From Henricia sp. BOLD:AAB3569 (Eukaryota > Echinodermata > Asteroidea > Spinulosida > Echinasteridae), in NCBI GenBank assembly GCA_037783545.1, contig JBBELK010000293.1:1488001-1552000 (forward strand): DNA of 64,000 bases, written 5' to 3'. Position numbers and translations under genes: made by a program. The notes under the pieces were generated by a model. That model saw nothing but the letters and a program-made list of their open reading frames with translations, was not told the origin of the DNA and did not search any database. Position 1 is the stretch's first letter. The number at the start of each line of letters is the position of its first letter. Of this stretch, positions 11,200 through 24,200 are shown piece by piece.

Positions 11200-12150
11200 T
11201 AAAGGCAGTACACATGATTGGTATCTCGAAGAATCGGGAAAAGTTCACAGATTTATACATAACTTAGCTAAGATAATCTCAGCTCTTGCTTTATCATTTT
11301 TCATTGGGATGTGGTCTTTTCACCAGTAGAGCTGAGAAATTTTAAGAACATGAACACGCTATCACAAAACAAATGTGTCATTTTCTCACCGTGACACACT
11401 AATTCCCCCAAAAACTCACCCAAACCTTGTCAGGCATAACCACTACGCAGGTCCTTGAGGGAAATAACCAGCCACGATGAATATTTTGCCAACAATTCCA
11501 GCGAAACAAACCGGTATGCTCACAGCCTAGCCGTTGTCTGGTTGTCATGTTGTGTTCAAAAAGTCTATCTGCCTAGTCTGTGTACAAAGGAATACCAATG
11601 CGCATTGGTTACCAGACGTGATCTAAAAATAAATATATTTAGCCACATTTGTTTTGTGATAGCGTGTTCATGTTCTTAAAATTTCTCAGCTCTACTGGTG
11701 AAAAGACCACATCCCAATGAAAAATGATAAAGCAAGAGCTGAGATTATCTTAGCTATACATAACTCATGAACTTACACGATATAAACATGATGACGGCAG
11801 AAAACTTTCCCTGAAATGTTTTTGTCTGAAGTAAATTCAATTCGCCCTAAAACCATTTCGCCCAAGAGCCATTTCACCCCAAATCACTTCGTCCAAACAC
11901 TACCTCGCCCAAAAGCCACTTTACCCCAAAACAACCTTGTGCACAGGGCGAAGTGGTTCAGGGCGAAGTTGTCTTGCGGCGAAATGACTGTAAACCCTTT
12001 TTTGACTGTTTCTCAAATGTTAGACGAAGTACGGAGCTGGTTCTTGCTCAGGTTGGTTTTAATCATGCATATCTTCAATCACACGGGGATAAAACTATTT
12101 GTAACAGTTTACCAATCATGTATACTATCTTTAAACACTAATTCTAAAAA
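11200..12150 (+). mobile_element. Family-D repeat (TTCGCCC-rich), copy 1, split by a foldback insertion
   Basis: AAAGGCAGTACACATGATTG starts a sequence that also occurs at 19926-20396. The copy here is broken at about 11262 and resumes at about 11762 with TACATAACT repeated on both sides. The later part carries the motif TTTCGCCCAA in many degenerate copies (11835-11990). Confidence 0.75.
11263..11762. mobile_element. Foldback element inserted in the family-D repeat
   Basis: TAGCTAAGATAATCTCAGCT at the left is mirrored by AGCTGAGATTATCTTAGCTA at the right. The arms of about 120 bp include AAAATGATAAAGCAAGAGCT. The flanking ATACATAACT duplication marks the insertion. Confidence 0.88.
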
Positions 12151-12189
12151 TTAATTTTTTTTTAAATTTAACCTTTTAGGTGCATTATT

Positions 12190-12620
12190 TTTACAAACAA
12201 TTATTAATGGTATTTTTTTCGTATACATTGAACAAATATTTGAATGAAATTACCTCCTGGATTCAACTGATCATCAAATTCTAAGATATACTTCCCACTT
12301 GCACTTCTGTCGCAAATGTTGCATTTCTGAGATAAATAAATGATAAATTACTGCGTAAAGTAATGCACAAAACTACGCGGCGAGCGGTCTGTGTAAGCGC
12401 GACAACAGAGGGCGCTGTGCGCGCGCGCGAATGATTATCTTGTGCACTTACTGAAGGCAATTTTTGAAGGAGAAAATGTGACTTTTCTACAGAAAAGCAA
12501 CATTTGCGACAAAAGTGCAAGTCTGAAGTATATCTTAAAATTACATTATCTGTTGATTCCAGGAGGTAATTTCCTTAAAATCTTTGTTCAATGTATACGG
12601 AAAAAATACCTTATTAATTT
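12190..12620. mobile_element. Foldback element with ATTACCTCCTGGA arms
   Basis: ATTAATGGTATTTTTTTCGT, TATACATTGAACAAA and ATTACCTCCTGGA at the left are inverted as TCCAGGAGGTAAT, TTTGTTCAATGTATA and AAAAAATACCTTATTAAT at the right. The core contains (GC)n near 12418-12430. Confidence 0.82.
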
Positions 12621-13049
12621 CCTTGACGGTATCTGACTGCTTCCTGACGGTTTCTGGCAGTTACTGACAGTTCCTGACGGTTGTCGGGTCACCGACTGCT
12701 TCCCAACTACTTCCCGACTACTTCCCGACTGCTCCTGACGGTTCCCGACAGCTCCTGACGGTGATTAGTAGGACCCTGCACGGACACCCAGGATTTGCCT
12801 TTTTATGATCTATAATTTAAACCGTGTACATGTACAAATATTAGTTTGATGATGGGAAAAATGTCATTATTTTTTCAGAGTTGTCTCATACATGTAGGTG
12901 CAGTGCGTGGGGTCCCAGTGGGTAATCTTTCCGAAAGTTTAAGATTTGGGAAGGAATTCATTGAGGATGACTACATGTAGGCCTATCTATGTTCTCAATG
13001 CATCATGGGATTGGATAACAAGATTTTGTTTGGAAACACTTATTTAGCC

Positions 13050-13652
13050 TGTCTCATATGTTTTGCACACAAGGTCTGAAGCCATGATCAACTTATGAGG
13101 CGTTCGCCTCATAGGTTTACGCACATTTAGCGGAGCAATTTTGTCATCCAATCCCATGATGCGATGAGAAAGTCGATAAGGTTTATTCCATTCATTGGTC
13201 GCCACACTGAGATGCCGTGGGAAAGAATTCCGTTTACTGGTCGCCACTTACATGTATTCTCCTTATTAGTCATAATGACTTTATACTAACCACCGAAATG
13301 TGTTAATGTTTTTAGGAGTGAAAAACATTCATCAATTTCCTTGGAAATACTTTTCTGCCCTGTTCCATAGATTAACTGTAACACACGGCATCTCAGTGGC
13401 AACCAGTGAACGGAATTCATACCATGCCGTGTAAGTCTATGGAACAGGACAGAAAAAGTTAAAGTATTTTCAAGGAAATTGATGAATGTTTTTCACTCCT
13501 AAAATCACTTCCATTTGAAACATTAACACGTTTTGGTGGTTATTAAGTCATCGTAAGGAGAATAAGTGGCAACCAGTAAATGGAATTCTTTCCGAATTTA
13601 GTAGCCTAGTTGATCATGGCTTTAGACCTTGTTTACAAAACACATGAGATTG
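13050..13652. mobile_element. Layered inverted repeat around a 260-bp palindrome
   Basis: The outer pair is ACAAGGTCTGAAGCCATGAT and ATCATGGCTTTAGACCTTGT. The inner palindrome at about 13284-13545 pairs TTCATCAATTTCCTTGGAAA with TTTCAAGGAAATTGATGAAT. Related blocks with GAATTCCGTTTACTGGTCG occur at 13225, 13570, 13707, 14895 and 31640, so this is a dispersed family. Confidence 0.7.
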
Positions 13653-14212
13653 GCTGAAAAATTATCAAGTGTTTTCAAAGAAAACCTTCAATTTTTCCCA
13701 CTCCGTTCCGTTCACTGGTCACCACTGAGATGTCATGTGCAGTCTATGGAACACGGCAAAAAAGGTTCTCATGTACATACCGGTACATGTATTAAAACTG
13801 TTGAATGCTTGTCACTCCCAAATTCACTTCCCTTTAAAATATTAAGACTTCATATTATGGAGCTACATGTACCTCCATGGTCATATTAAAGGGGAATCGG
13901 AGTTTGTACTGTCCAAAAACTGGGTCTCGCTAAAAATTTATTTGAAGCAGTCGGTAGTCTACAAAAAAATACAATCTTCCTACATGTACCTCCTACTTTA
14001 TGATTTTCCCAATGAAAAGTAACGGGTTGGCGGGCAATTTATATGCAAAAGTAGCAGTAACCAGGGCGTAGTTATGCACGTGATACATGTACGTCTGGAC
14101 GTGTGGATATACGCGCAAAATCTGTTCCACATTTACGGTCCTGCTCGGTTTTTTTAATTTGATGTCTTTCTTTGTGTGTACTGTAGTTTACCTTCATGGA
14201 TTCTCTTGGTGT

Positions 14213-14526
14213 TAAGGCCAAACAAAATGAATGGTGTGTTTACGGTAACCCGACCTACCTGAAATTTTTGAGGCCAAATTGCCGACCTCAAACTTTTGAT
14301 TGCCAATTTTCAAGTTGATAATTTTAAATGAGCACTATTTGCAATAATTTCCAACGAACATAACATTTTCTACACTTGTACATGAACATGGTTAATAGTG
14401 TTAATAGGGAGTTTCAAACATTGGAAAACGACATGCAAATGCATGAACTGAAATGTAAAAAAAAAACCTACCTGGATTTGTTCAGGCCGTTACCGTAAAC
14501 GCACCATTTATTTTGTTTGGCCTAAA
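14213..14526. mobile_element. TIR element AGGCCAAACAAAATGAATGG
   Basis: AGGCCAAACAAAATGAATGG with TTTACGGTAACC pairs with GGCCGTTACCGTAAACG and CCATTTATTTTGTTTGGCCT. It lies about 430 bp upstream of the first PGC-1 coding exon. Confidence 0.85.
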
Positions 14527-14974
14527 TATGCTCAAGACCAGTGAACGCTCAAATTAGCGTTGGCCCAAGAGGTTTTTAATCCATTAATATTGCTGGAAAA
14601 CACCAGGCCGGAGCCACAGACAAAGACGGTGGTTTTAAAAACAGCCAATATGTCGGAGCTGAACCACAGAGGGCGCAGATTCATGTAATCCGTCCGTTGT
14701 TCACATAAAATGGAAGCCAATGAAAGGTAAACTTACGATGAACAACTGTCCTTAATTTTCAACAGGGGTGGAATTTTCTTATTTTTTAATCGGAATTTGT
14801 CTCTAGTAACCGAGGATAAATACAATACCTTTTTATTCTCGCGAAAAGCGGAGAAATAAAATCTGATTCCCCCTTTAAGAAAAATTGGTGGCGACCAGTA
14901 AATAGAGTTCTTTCCACCATGGTACCGTACATTTCTCTCTTTCATTTATGTCCTTCCAGAGGGGGTAATCCAAC

Positions 14975-15239
14975 ATGGAGGAAGAGCTAGAGGACTGGTC
15001 GTCCCTCCACAGCCAACTACTGTTTCCCCCTTGTGAGCCGAGTAATCGCCAGAGGGAGTATGAGCTGGAACGGCACCTAGCCCTGATGGACGGGCCCCCG
15101 CGCACTCCCGGAAGGAAACTCACGGACATGGATCTAGGCAACCTGACTATTGAACACTTCCCTAGCCAAGAGACAAATGACGATTGTTTTCTGTTGATGG
15201 AGGATGAGAAATGCCCCGACGATAATTTCTTTGATATAG
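14975..15239 (+). CDS. PPARGC1: PGC-1 coding exon 1 (start codon exon)
   Basis: The acceptor tccttccag at 14951-14959 follows a strong pyrimidine tract, so a non-coding exon lies upstream. The first ATG after an in-frame TAA is at 14975. It encodes MEEELEDWSSLHSQLL and an acidic stretch ending FFDI; the donor is GTAAAA at 15240. Residues 1-88. Confidence 0.9.
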
Positions 15240-18200
15240 GTAAAAGGGATGGGAATTTAAAGTTAATTTAGAAACCGGTTTGCAATTCTATCAAGTGTCG
15301 GTTAACCGTTTGGCCGACACTAAAGATTGTTGCTGGTGTTTATAGATGCATGTGCAATGTACACAATACCCCTAGACCCCACCCCCCAAAAAAAATCATT
15401 GAACCTTTATCTGGTCAAAATTTTACTACGTCCCCATATATATTTATTTCAATTTCATGAAGTCGTTACAAATAACCCTCTGAAAACTATTGTAAATTCA
15501 TTAAATCGAGTTTCATTTTAAACATTCGGCAAAATCAGTTTTTCAAATGTTTTTCTTCGGTTAATTGGTTATGCTACGTTTACACCATGTCCCCGGCAGT
15601 CCCGGCGCCCCGGTTTGGCTAAAACGTGGCGTGCCGTGGAACTTTTATTGTCTTTTTATTACTTTGGCTCGACTCTGCCCTAGTTGAGCCGGTGTGTTGC
15701 GTTCTACCACGGTGCGTTACGTCCCGGTACGGAAAGCGTGGCGCGCCGTGCCGGTTCCGGAACGCGAAGCGGACGGCGCGCCCCGGAACCGGGACGGCGC
15801 GCTATGTTTAAAGCGCCGTTCCACTACGGATGGATCCACGTCCCAGGCCGGCCTGCTAAGTTCTGATGCGGTGCCTCACGTCCGTCCCGTTCGTGTCACG
15901 TTTGTTGTCCCGGCCCAATACGTTCCCAACGGTGTGCGAGGGTCTGCTGCGGCGCCCTGCGACTGAACGTGGCAGCTGTCACGCTTCACGCCCCGGTGGT
16001 CTCCCGGTGAGCCCCGGTGGGTATAAATAGTGCGCTCCACACCTTCATTTTCACTTCACCATGCTGTGGCCACTACCGTGACGGGCCCTGGCAGACCGTG
16101 GGTGCCACACCCCGGTGACTCAAGGCACAGTGCGGTCCGTCACGCCCTGTGACGGAAGCCCCGTCCCACTGCGGCCAGGACGATTCTCATTAGTGCCGGG
16201 ACTGCCGAGGCAAAATTTGACAGAGCTGCTCACTGGCCGGTCACCGGCCGGTGGCAAGGGTGAGCTACGGTCATTCACGTTTCGCCATCCCGGTCCCCTA
16301 CGCTCCCCGACGTCCATCCCGGTGCCTCCACGGTGATCCTCTACCGGGGCGCCGGGACTGTCGGGGACATGGTGTAAACGTAGCATTAACCGGTTAATCG
16401 TCCCATCCCTAATAGGTAAGGCTGAAAGTTAATTTTAAGTTTACCTATGGACATTGGAAGAGTCACATTCAGTCGATTGCAAAAATATGGCGGTTACTAT
16501 CAAATCAGTGTTGGATTCTCTACTCAGGAATCTCGCCTTACAGTCAAAATCCAACTTTGAAAAACATATTACCCAAGTCGTTCTCCTCTCAAGAATTCTG
16601 TGCAATAATCGGTTTTCCCAATGAGTGTCAAACATGTATATTTTACACCATCGTATTGAAAACATGGAAAACATACCATGTACACGTTCACCAGTTGAGA
16701 CCCATGCACTACGTAAGTCTATGGGGCATGACAAAAAATCAGAAAAACGTGAACTTTTCTCGGTGCTATAATCATGTTTCCTCACCAAATTAAAACTTTT
16801 TGGGGCATTATTTCATTTTAGGAAGAATTAGTGGCAAACCTGTATGGTATTTATTCTGAAAACATGGGGATCTTATAGTTGCGTACACACGGCGCTGGGT
16901 GTACCGGGTAGTTGCACGTGGGGTTACTCGTCCAAGTTACACAAACTCTTTTTCAATCTGTTTTCCTCCCCTATCAGGCATCGAAGCCACTGACTTGGGA
17001 AGCCTTTTACAGCAGTTTGAACAGACAGAAGCAGCCTTGCTGATGAGCCCTGACAACAGGTACACTTTAAGCTGTCCTCGGGTCGACCTCCGATTCTCTT
17101 GCATCACGACGGAACACTCGGCATTTTGTTTTTTATGAGTTGACAAGAAAAACCTTACTCAAAGTGTTGATAGCAATGGTAACAAACACCACATGAATTT
17201 ATTTCCGTCCAAAATGGTATTTCATGCTGGAAATTGACAACCGAAGGTGGTTTTCTAAAAATGTCCAGTGCACAGGAATTGTTTACCATTCACTTGTACA
17301 CAAAATCCATATATAGATTTTCAAGGTTTTCTGAAGCATTGATGCATCTAAGTAGCTAAAATTTCTTCAGGCTAGTTTACCAACATTCTTCCCTAGATAT
17401 GTTACACTCTTATTCCACGAATCTGTAAAAAGTTTTATCTTGCAAATGATACATAGGGCCTTTAAAATGAGAAGTCTCTCATTAACAGAGGCTTCATGAA
17501 ATGAAATTTATTGTAAATTTTCTTCAGTCAAAACTTGGTACTTTTTTCTAGTACTGAATTTGGGTTTTTCCCGTCCAATATGCATGTGTTGATGGGTCAT
17601 TTTAAGGGTGAAATAGTGATGTCAACTTCTAAATTCATACTGTATTTTATTATTGCCTTCTATTTTCAGCGTCACAGCTACATGTAATAGCAAATGTAAG
17701 GGAAGCAGCTTACAGCTACCGGGTAAGCTAAGAACTTTATTAAACTGCATTCGTAAATGCCTTGGACAGTTTATGCATCCCTATTGGCTGTGAGCACATC
17801 ACATGGCCAGTCTTAAATAAGGGAATAAAAGTGAGTTTGGCCAGTCTTAATCATACGTTTAAAACCGCCTTGTGGCTCTGGCCATTATGAGCATCTAGAC
17901 CCCTAGCTGGTTTTAAACGTACAGTTTAAGACCATTCAAACCCACTTGCATTCCCGAGTTAGACATGTCTCCGGCACTGTAGTAAACAATACGGTCAACA
18001 AAATACAATCAAAATACAAAATATAATCAACTTCCGATACCTTAAAACGTTTTATCCATTCTCTTAAAGTTTCAGTTTGAAGGGAAAATAAAAAATCAAG
18101 ATTTCACTTTACATTTACAAAAATGTTATTTTTACCAGATCCCGAAGCACTTGCAAAGAAGATTACTCCAATCAAGCGGAAGTCGGCCATCTTGCTAGAA

Positions 18201-21200
18201 CCTCAGGCTATGCCTACAAAACGACTCAGATCCAAGGAAGTGGTCTTAACGATGGCAGACCGAGAATGCGTCAGTCTGCCCGGTAGCCGAACCTCGAGTC
18301 CCGTACCAACCCCTCACAACGGCTTGTCAATCATCTGCAGCGCCGATCAAGGCTTCGATTATCTCATCATGGACCACGATTATTGTAGTAACGGTGAGCA
18401 GGTCTCGAGTCGAGTCCGTTCGGCCGCTTCGAGTCCTCGCAATGATTCTAAACGGCTCTCTGCCGAAGAGAGAAAGGCTGTCTACAAGCAGAAGTATAGA
18501 ATCCGGAAGAAAGTTAGGAAGACGCCTCCAATGTCCAGGAATAAAGCAGCTTTCTTGGAGCAAGAACCGTTGAACCTGATCAACAAACTGCCAGATTACA
18601 TCCAGCCCATGCCTGAAGTCGTTTCCATCACCAAGAGTCTTCCTAGTCGAGAGAAAACGGAGAACAAATCTTTAGAAACGACACAAGTTGGTTCTCAAGA
18701 AAAAAAAGACCCGATAGTTGAACAGGAAAAGCCGACATTTTTTGACAAGATTCCTGACTACTTCATCAGCAAGCACATGTACCAGGAGATCAGTAAAGTT
18801 CAAGAAGAAGAGGCGAGGAAAAAAGAGGAGGAAGAAATGGCAAAACGGGAAGAGGACCAAAAAAAGGAAGAAGATGCAAAAAAGACCAAAAATAAGGATT
18901 TGGCAAAGGAGCATCATCGTAACAGACACAGTTCTCAACATCCGGAAATAGACAAAATGAGAAATCGCCAACACGCTAAAACGAGTGTATGCGAGAGTAA
19001 TGCAAATTCAAGCAAACTGGATGCAATGAAAGCAAGTGCTGTTAGTGAGGTATCGATTGAAACATTTAAGGAACTGAACTCTGAAATTAAAATAGAACCG
19101 AAAGAAAAAACTGAGATTTGCAACAGAGAATGCCCGGAGGAGAAATACGATCCTATTGATAGAAAAGGCGAGCTAGAAAGTCGTACTGGACGCAGCCGCA
19201 GAAAGAGTACCTGCTCTGAAAGACGTTCGCGCAGTCGCTCAATTTCTTTGTCTTCTCGTTCGCGATCACGCTCAAAATCGTCCTTCAGAAGTCGGTCCCG
19301 TTCCTCGTCTTTATCTTGGTCATCTCGCTCTAGAGAAAGACGTCGACGAAATTCTAGAAATTCTCGTGGTTCGCCGAGTTCAGTTTCTTCGTGCTCCAGC
19401 TCAAGATCGCGATCAAGATCCCGCTTGGGATCAATATCGCGACCCTGCTCGCGATCAAGATCGTTTTCAAGATCAAGATCTCACTCTCAGGCGCGCTCAT
19501 ACAGAGGTCGTCGTCGTAGACACTCCACCTACTCATCAGCATCGTCATCAAGGTCACGTTCAAGGTCTCCCATTAGATCCAGACATTGGCGACCCAGGTC
19601 AAGGTCAGGTTCAAGGTTGCGAAGGTCAAGATCGAGGTCACATTATTCAAGAAGGTCACACTCACAAGATTCTGACAGAAGGCATAGGAGAGATAGTCAC
19701 CGACACCGGTGAGATATTTGACGTGCGATAAAGTACAATGTAAAAGGCAAAGGTCCAAGGGGATATCAGAGTGTGTACATTCTTCAAGATATAGACCGTA
19801 TCGAATAGCTGCCATCTTGTAAGGCATTGTCTTTGTGCTGACATTGTTGAACAATTAAATGTCAAAAGTTGCTCTCCAAGATGGCAGCTATTCGATATGG
19901 TCTATATCTCAATCGGAATCGAGCTTAAAGGTAGAATACATGATTGGTATCTCGAGAAATCAGAAATGTTCACAGATTTACACATAACTTACAAAATATA
20001 AACATGATGACGGTAGAAAACGTCCCCTGAAATGGTTTTGTCTGAAGTGCTATAGTCTTTGAGAAATGAGCAAAACAATTATTTTTCGTCTCGCGAGATG
20101 TAAATTCATTTCGCCAAAAAACCACCTCACCCTGGACCACTTTGCTGTGAAGCACTTCACCCAAAGGTCATTTCGCCCCAAAGCCACTTCGTCCAAACAC
20201 TACCTCGCCCAAAGTGGTTCGGGGCGAAGTGAATGTAAACCAGTTTTTGACTGTTTTCTCAAAAGTTAGACCAAGTACGGAGCAAATTTTTGCTCGGGTT
20301 GGTTTTAATCATGCATACCTTCAATCACACAGAAGGATGAAACTATTTGTAACGGTTTACCAATCATGTACATGTATATTACCTTTAAAGGCCCATTGCA
20401 TCGTTTGCAAAGACCCAAAATTTTACTCAAAACGTTGGTTTGACTTTGTGAATGGACCTTTAACCCTTTATTTTGTGCTAAGCAGTTATTTCTGCTAAGC
20501 AGCTTCATAGTTGATGTGACTGACAGACAGTACAAATAAAAATTCAAACCCTTAAATTTATTTGTTTTTTTCTCCCACTCCAGAAGCAGATCGCGCAGCC
20601 GACGACGGATGCGAAGCATCAGTATTGAACGTCAGGAAGAAAGCAGAAAGCAACAACTGAAAGAACAGGATGAACAGTGGGTAAGGGATTGAGTCTTAGC
20701 TGAAGCAAATGGGGCAAGGAGATAATATACACTCGACCAAAAAAGTTCTGTCACCAGTAAGACATTTGTAGATATTTGTTATGAAATTGGATTTAATGTA
20801 GGAAAATAACATATCAAATTTTAGCTGAACATATCACTCAAAGGAATAGAGCTCAACGGAGTCCATGATGGCAAGCTTCACGGAACAGGAATGCAACAAA
20901 GAAGTGTGGGGTCAGAATGAAAAACACAAAAAACAATGATGTCAACTTGATTGCACTCAAGCAAGGGGAGTTACAGTATTTTGCTTCCACCATACCTAAT
21001 GCAATGGCACGATTCAGATTGGACAATTTAACCATTTTGATTTGGATGTTTTTCACAAGACATTGATAAATCCAAACTTACTTGACGCGCTGTGTGGTTT
21101 TCCAGTGGCGCGTCAAAAACAATTCTTGCTGGGCACTTGACGCACAACGCGCTTGTGCAGCCAGGCCTGCCAAATTGCTTCGTCGAACGAAGGGAGCGTT

Positions 21201-24200
21201 CTCATTACAAATTTGTTTCATCGAATGAAGCGCTTCTAATCATCGTCGATTGAAGAGCCATGCGTTCACATCAGGAAAAACTTTGTTGAATCATCGTCGA
21301 TTAAAACTATTTCTGTTGTGAACAGTTCCCCAGATACCGCTTGGGTTGATGAGGCAATTGAGAAGTGTCTTTCTTACGGACACCGGACACGAACACGTTG
21401 GCACAAACACAATGAGCAGGGGGCTATGTGTGAGAACCGTGCATTTTTTAGAGGCTTTCAAAAAACCAATGGGGAAAAGAATGTAAAAGCTGAATTTAAT
21501 TTGGATTAAGATGGGTCACATTTTGCATCATCACTTCTTTTTTGGCAGGCCGACCGGCGAGTCGTCTACATTGGACGCATCCCGTATGGGACCACGCGCG
21601 GCATAATCAGACGAAGATTTATCAAACATGGAGAAATAGAGCGTATAACACTCCATTTCAGAGATGTTGGGTAAGTTCACGTACACCTGGTTCATACTTC
21701 ATGTGGAAGGGAATGCAAATTTGACGTCGCAGCAAAGTTTTTGCAATCCGAATTAGCCTTTTGCGTGTAACTCAAGTTTGCATAATGCTGGAGCCACGAA
21801 TTCTTCACTTTCAAAAGGAGGTGCAGTTTAGAAAGTCGCATACTATGCTGTTGTTGCTATGTGGTGCACGCCATTGCGTAGCAATCAACAGTCTGGTTGC
21901 TTAAAGGGCCCCTGAAATGGTGTTTTTATTAATGAAATCTGTGCTATGGAACTAGTCCATTAATTTACAATCATAAAAACCCTATACTTGGAAGTTGTTT
22001 GGGGGTTAAAATCAAGGTTTTTGATTTTTATGCCAATGAAAATTTACATATGCATGAGCAAAGTGGTGATGTCACATTAGGAAAACACAGAAAAATCTCA
22101 TTCAACTGTGCACAAAAGTTTCCAAAATTTTCTCAAACTTGCTGATACTTTTGTAACCCATGACAGTCTAGGTTTGTTTTACATGTTGCCTGTTGTAAAC
22201 CATGACACAACTAAGGCTGGAAACTGCAGCATTTTTCCACAATTCCAGTTTGAAGTCTTATGTTTTTTCTTTGCTTTTCTGCTGTGTTCCTAAAGTGACA
22301 TGAACCAAACAGCGCCCCCTTTCTGTGAGTTTATGTGAAGAAAGTTTGAAAATGTCACTTTTTATTCATGGGGCATCAAAATGAACAAATTTCTGTCCTC
22401 ATTCAAAATATTTAAACTGTGACCTTTGCAGGGACAACTATGCATTCGTGACCTATGTGTACAAGTGTGATGCTTATGCAGCAGTTGAAGGTAAACCTTT
22501 CAAATTCCGGTTACCATAGCAATGACACATTTTGTTTAATTTAACAGAATATCTGTACAGGAATCTGTACAATTCTGTTTGCAACTTTGTTTTAAGAAGC
22601 AGTTAAATCCTGCCTTGACTAGAATTTTGTCATACATAAACTCCTCAAAAAAAGTTCGGAAAGTCAAGTTTGACTGACGATTTCTCTCTTGTTACTAAAT
22701 CATTTCCCTTGCATTTGGTATAATTGGAAAGCCCTGTTATTCCTCTTTACAGTGATGTGTCATTTGTTATGATTTATCAATTGGGGGCTGTGCAGTATAG
22801 CGGAATACAGGGGTGGGTGGAAAGTGAAATGTCACAAAATTCACTGCTATTGTCATGCAGTGCATTCCCCTTTTGCTTGGAGGATGGGATTGTGTCAATG
22901 CATTTTGTGACATTTCACTTTACACCCGCCCCCGTATTCAGCTGTGCTGCACATCCCCCAATTGCTTAATCATAACAAATGACACATCATCGTAAAGAGG
23001 AATAACAGGGCTTTCCAATGATATAAAATTCAAGGACAATTATTTTGCAACAAGAGAGAAATCGTCAGTCAAACGTGACTTTCCGAACTTTTTTTGAGGA
23101 GTTTAGGTTCTTGCTTTATTTCCTGGTTGTGGATTTTTTTGTATAGTTAATTGTAAATTTGAATGCTGTCAGTCTTTGGAGCGTTTTATTGAAATGTTTG
23201 TGTGAATTTATAAATAAACCAATAATAATAATCCAGAAGAACCATTGATTTCATATTTTTAAAATCACATGGTTCAATTATTGAGCACCCACGCACACGT
23301 GATATTTTGGCCACGCGAGGCAAAAGAAATCAAACACGTTAGATTTTTGTCTCATGGCCTCGCAAGGCAAAAAATGCAGCAAAATAGTCACCGCACACGT
23401 GAGCCAAGTGCTGAGCAAACGGCCACGAATGACCGTTTGCTCAGCAAATGACCTCACGTGTGTGCGGCGGGCTTAATATTCGGAGGTTGACGAATGAATT
23501 TGCCAGGCACAGCAATACTATCATTTAATTGCCATTTCTTTGTAAAATGTAATATTTAAGAAGAAATAAGAAAAAGTGAATCTATAAATTTATCACAAGT
23601 TTCTCACAAAAGTTATATACAGAATTTTCTTTCTTGATTTTTTTGATGTTAAGGAGCAAAAACTGATGTAGAGGAACCTCAGTATGACATTTGCTTTGGC
23701 GGTCGCAGACAGTTCTGCAAAGCCAGCTATGCAGACCTTGGTAAGCAAGCCTTGAAACTACAGACATGATTGCAAGATATTTAAACAGTTCCACCTTCAG
23801 GCCCCGGCTAAAGTTGTGAACATTTTCACGGCAGGGCTCGAAATACCCACTGGACTGCTGGACCGAGTTTAGTAATTTGAGCATCGGTCCAGTATTTTCT
23901 GTGCTTCACTAGACCGACAGTCCAGTGCTTTTTGCATCTTTTCTTGACAAATTTAAACAAAAAATGTATTTGTTTGGCTATAGGTCTAGTGAAAATGTCT
24001 TTGGTCTGGTAAAACCTACGAGTCACGAGCCCAGTGGTCCAGTACATTTTAACCCGAAATTCGAGCCCTGCACGGGTCTACAGAGCGTAGGAAGAGGGGA
24101 GGGGGAGTCGAAGGCCGCGTAGGACTTTACATGCACTGTTAAAATGCTGACATTTCACGGTACTGACAAAAAATTGTTAAGTAGTATTTTGGGGGAGGGA

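Larger units (their letters stand above)
11039..12768. mobile_element. Large TIR element with GTCAGGAACCGTC subterminal arrays
   Basis: The ends CTAATCACCGTCAGG and CCTGACGGTGATTAG are inverted. Beside each end lies a cluster of short repeats (CCGTCAGGA left, TCCTGACGGTT right). Arrays of subterminal motifs are typical of transposase binding sites in hAT-like elements; this assignment is an inference. The interior is a stack of other elements listed separately. Confidence 0.8.

Noticed and set aside
15626..16386. Overlapping open frames in the GC-rich element
   Set aside because: High GC gives few stops; none has a domain or start context.
18123..18138. ATG at 18123 as start of a 529-codon SR protein
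   Set aside because: It lies in a pyrimidine-rich intron end. The acceptor at 18137-18138 and phase with exon 3 show the frame is an internal PGC-1 exon.
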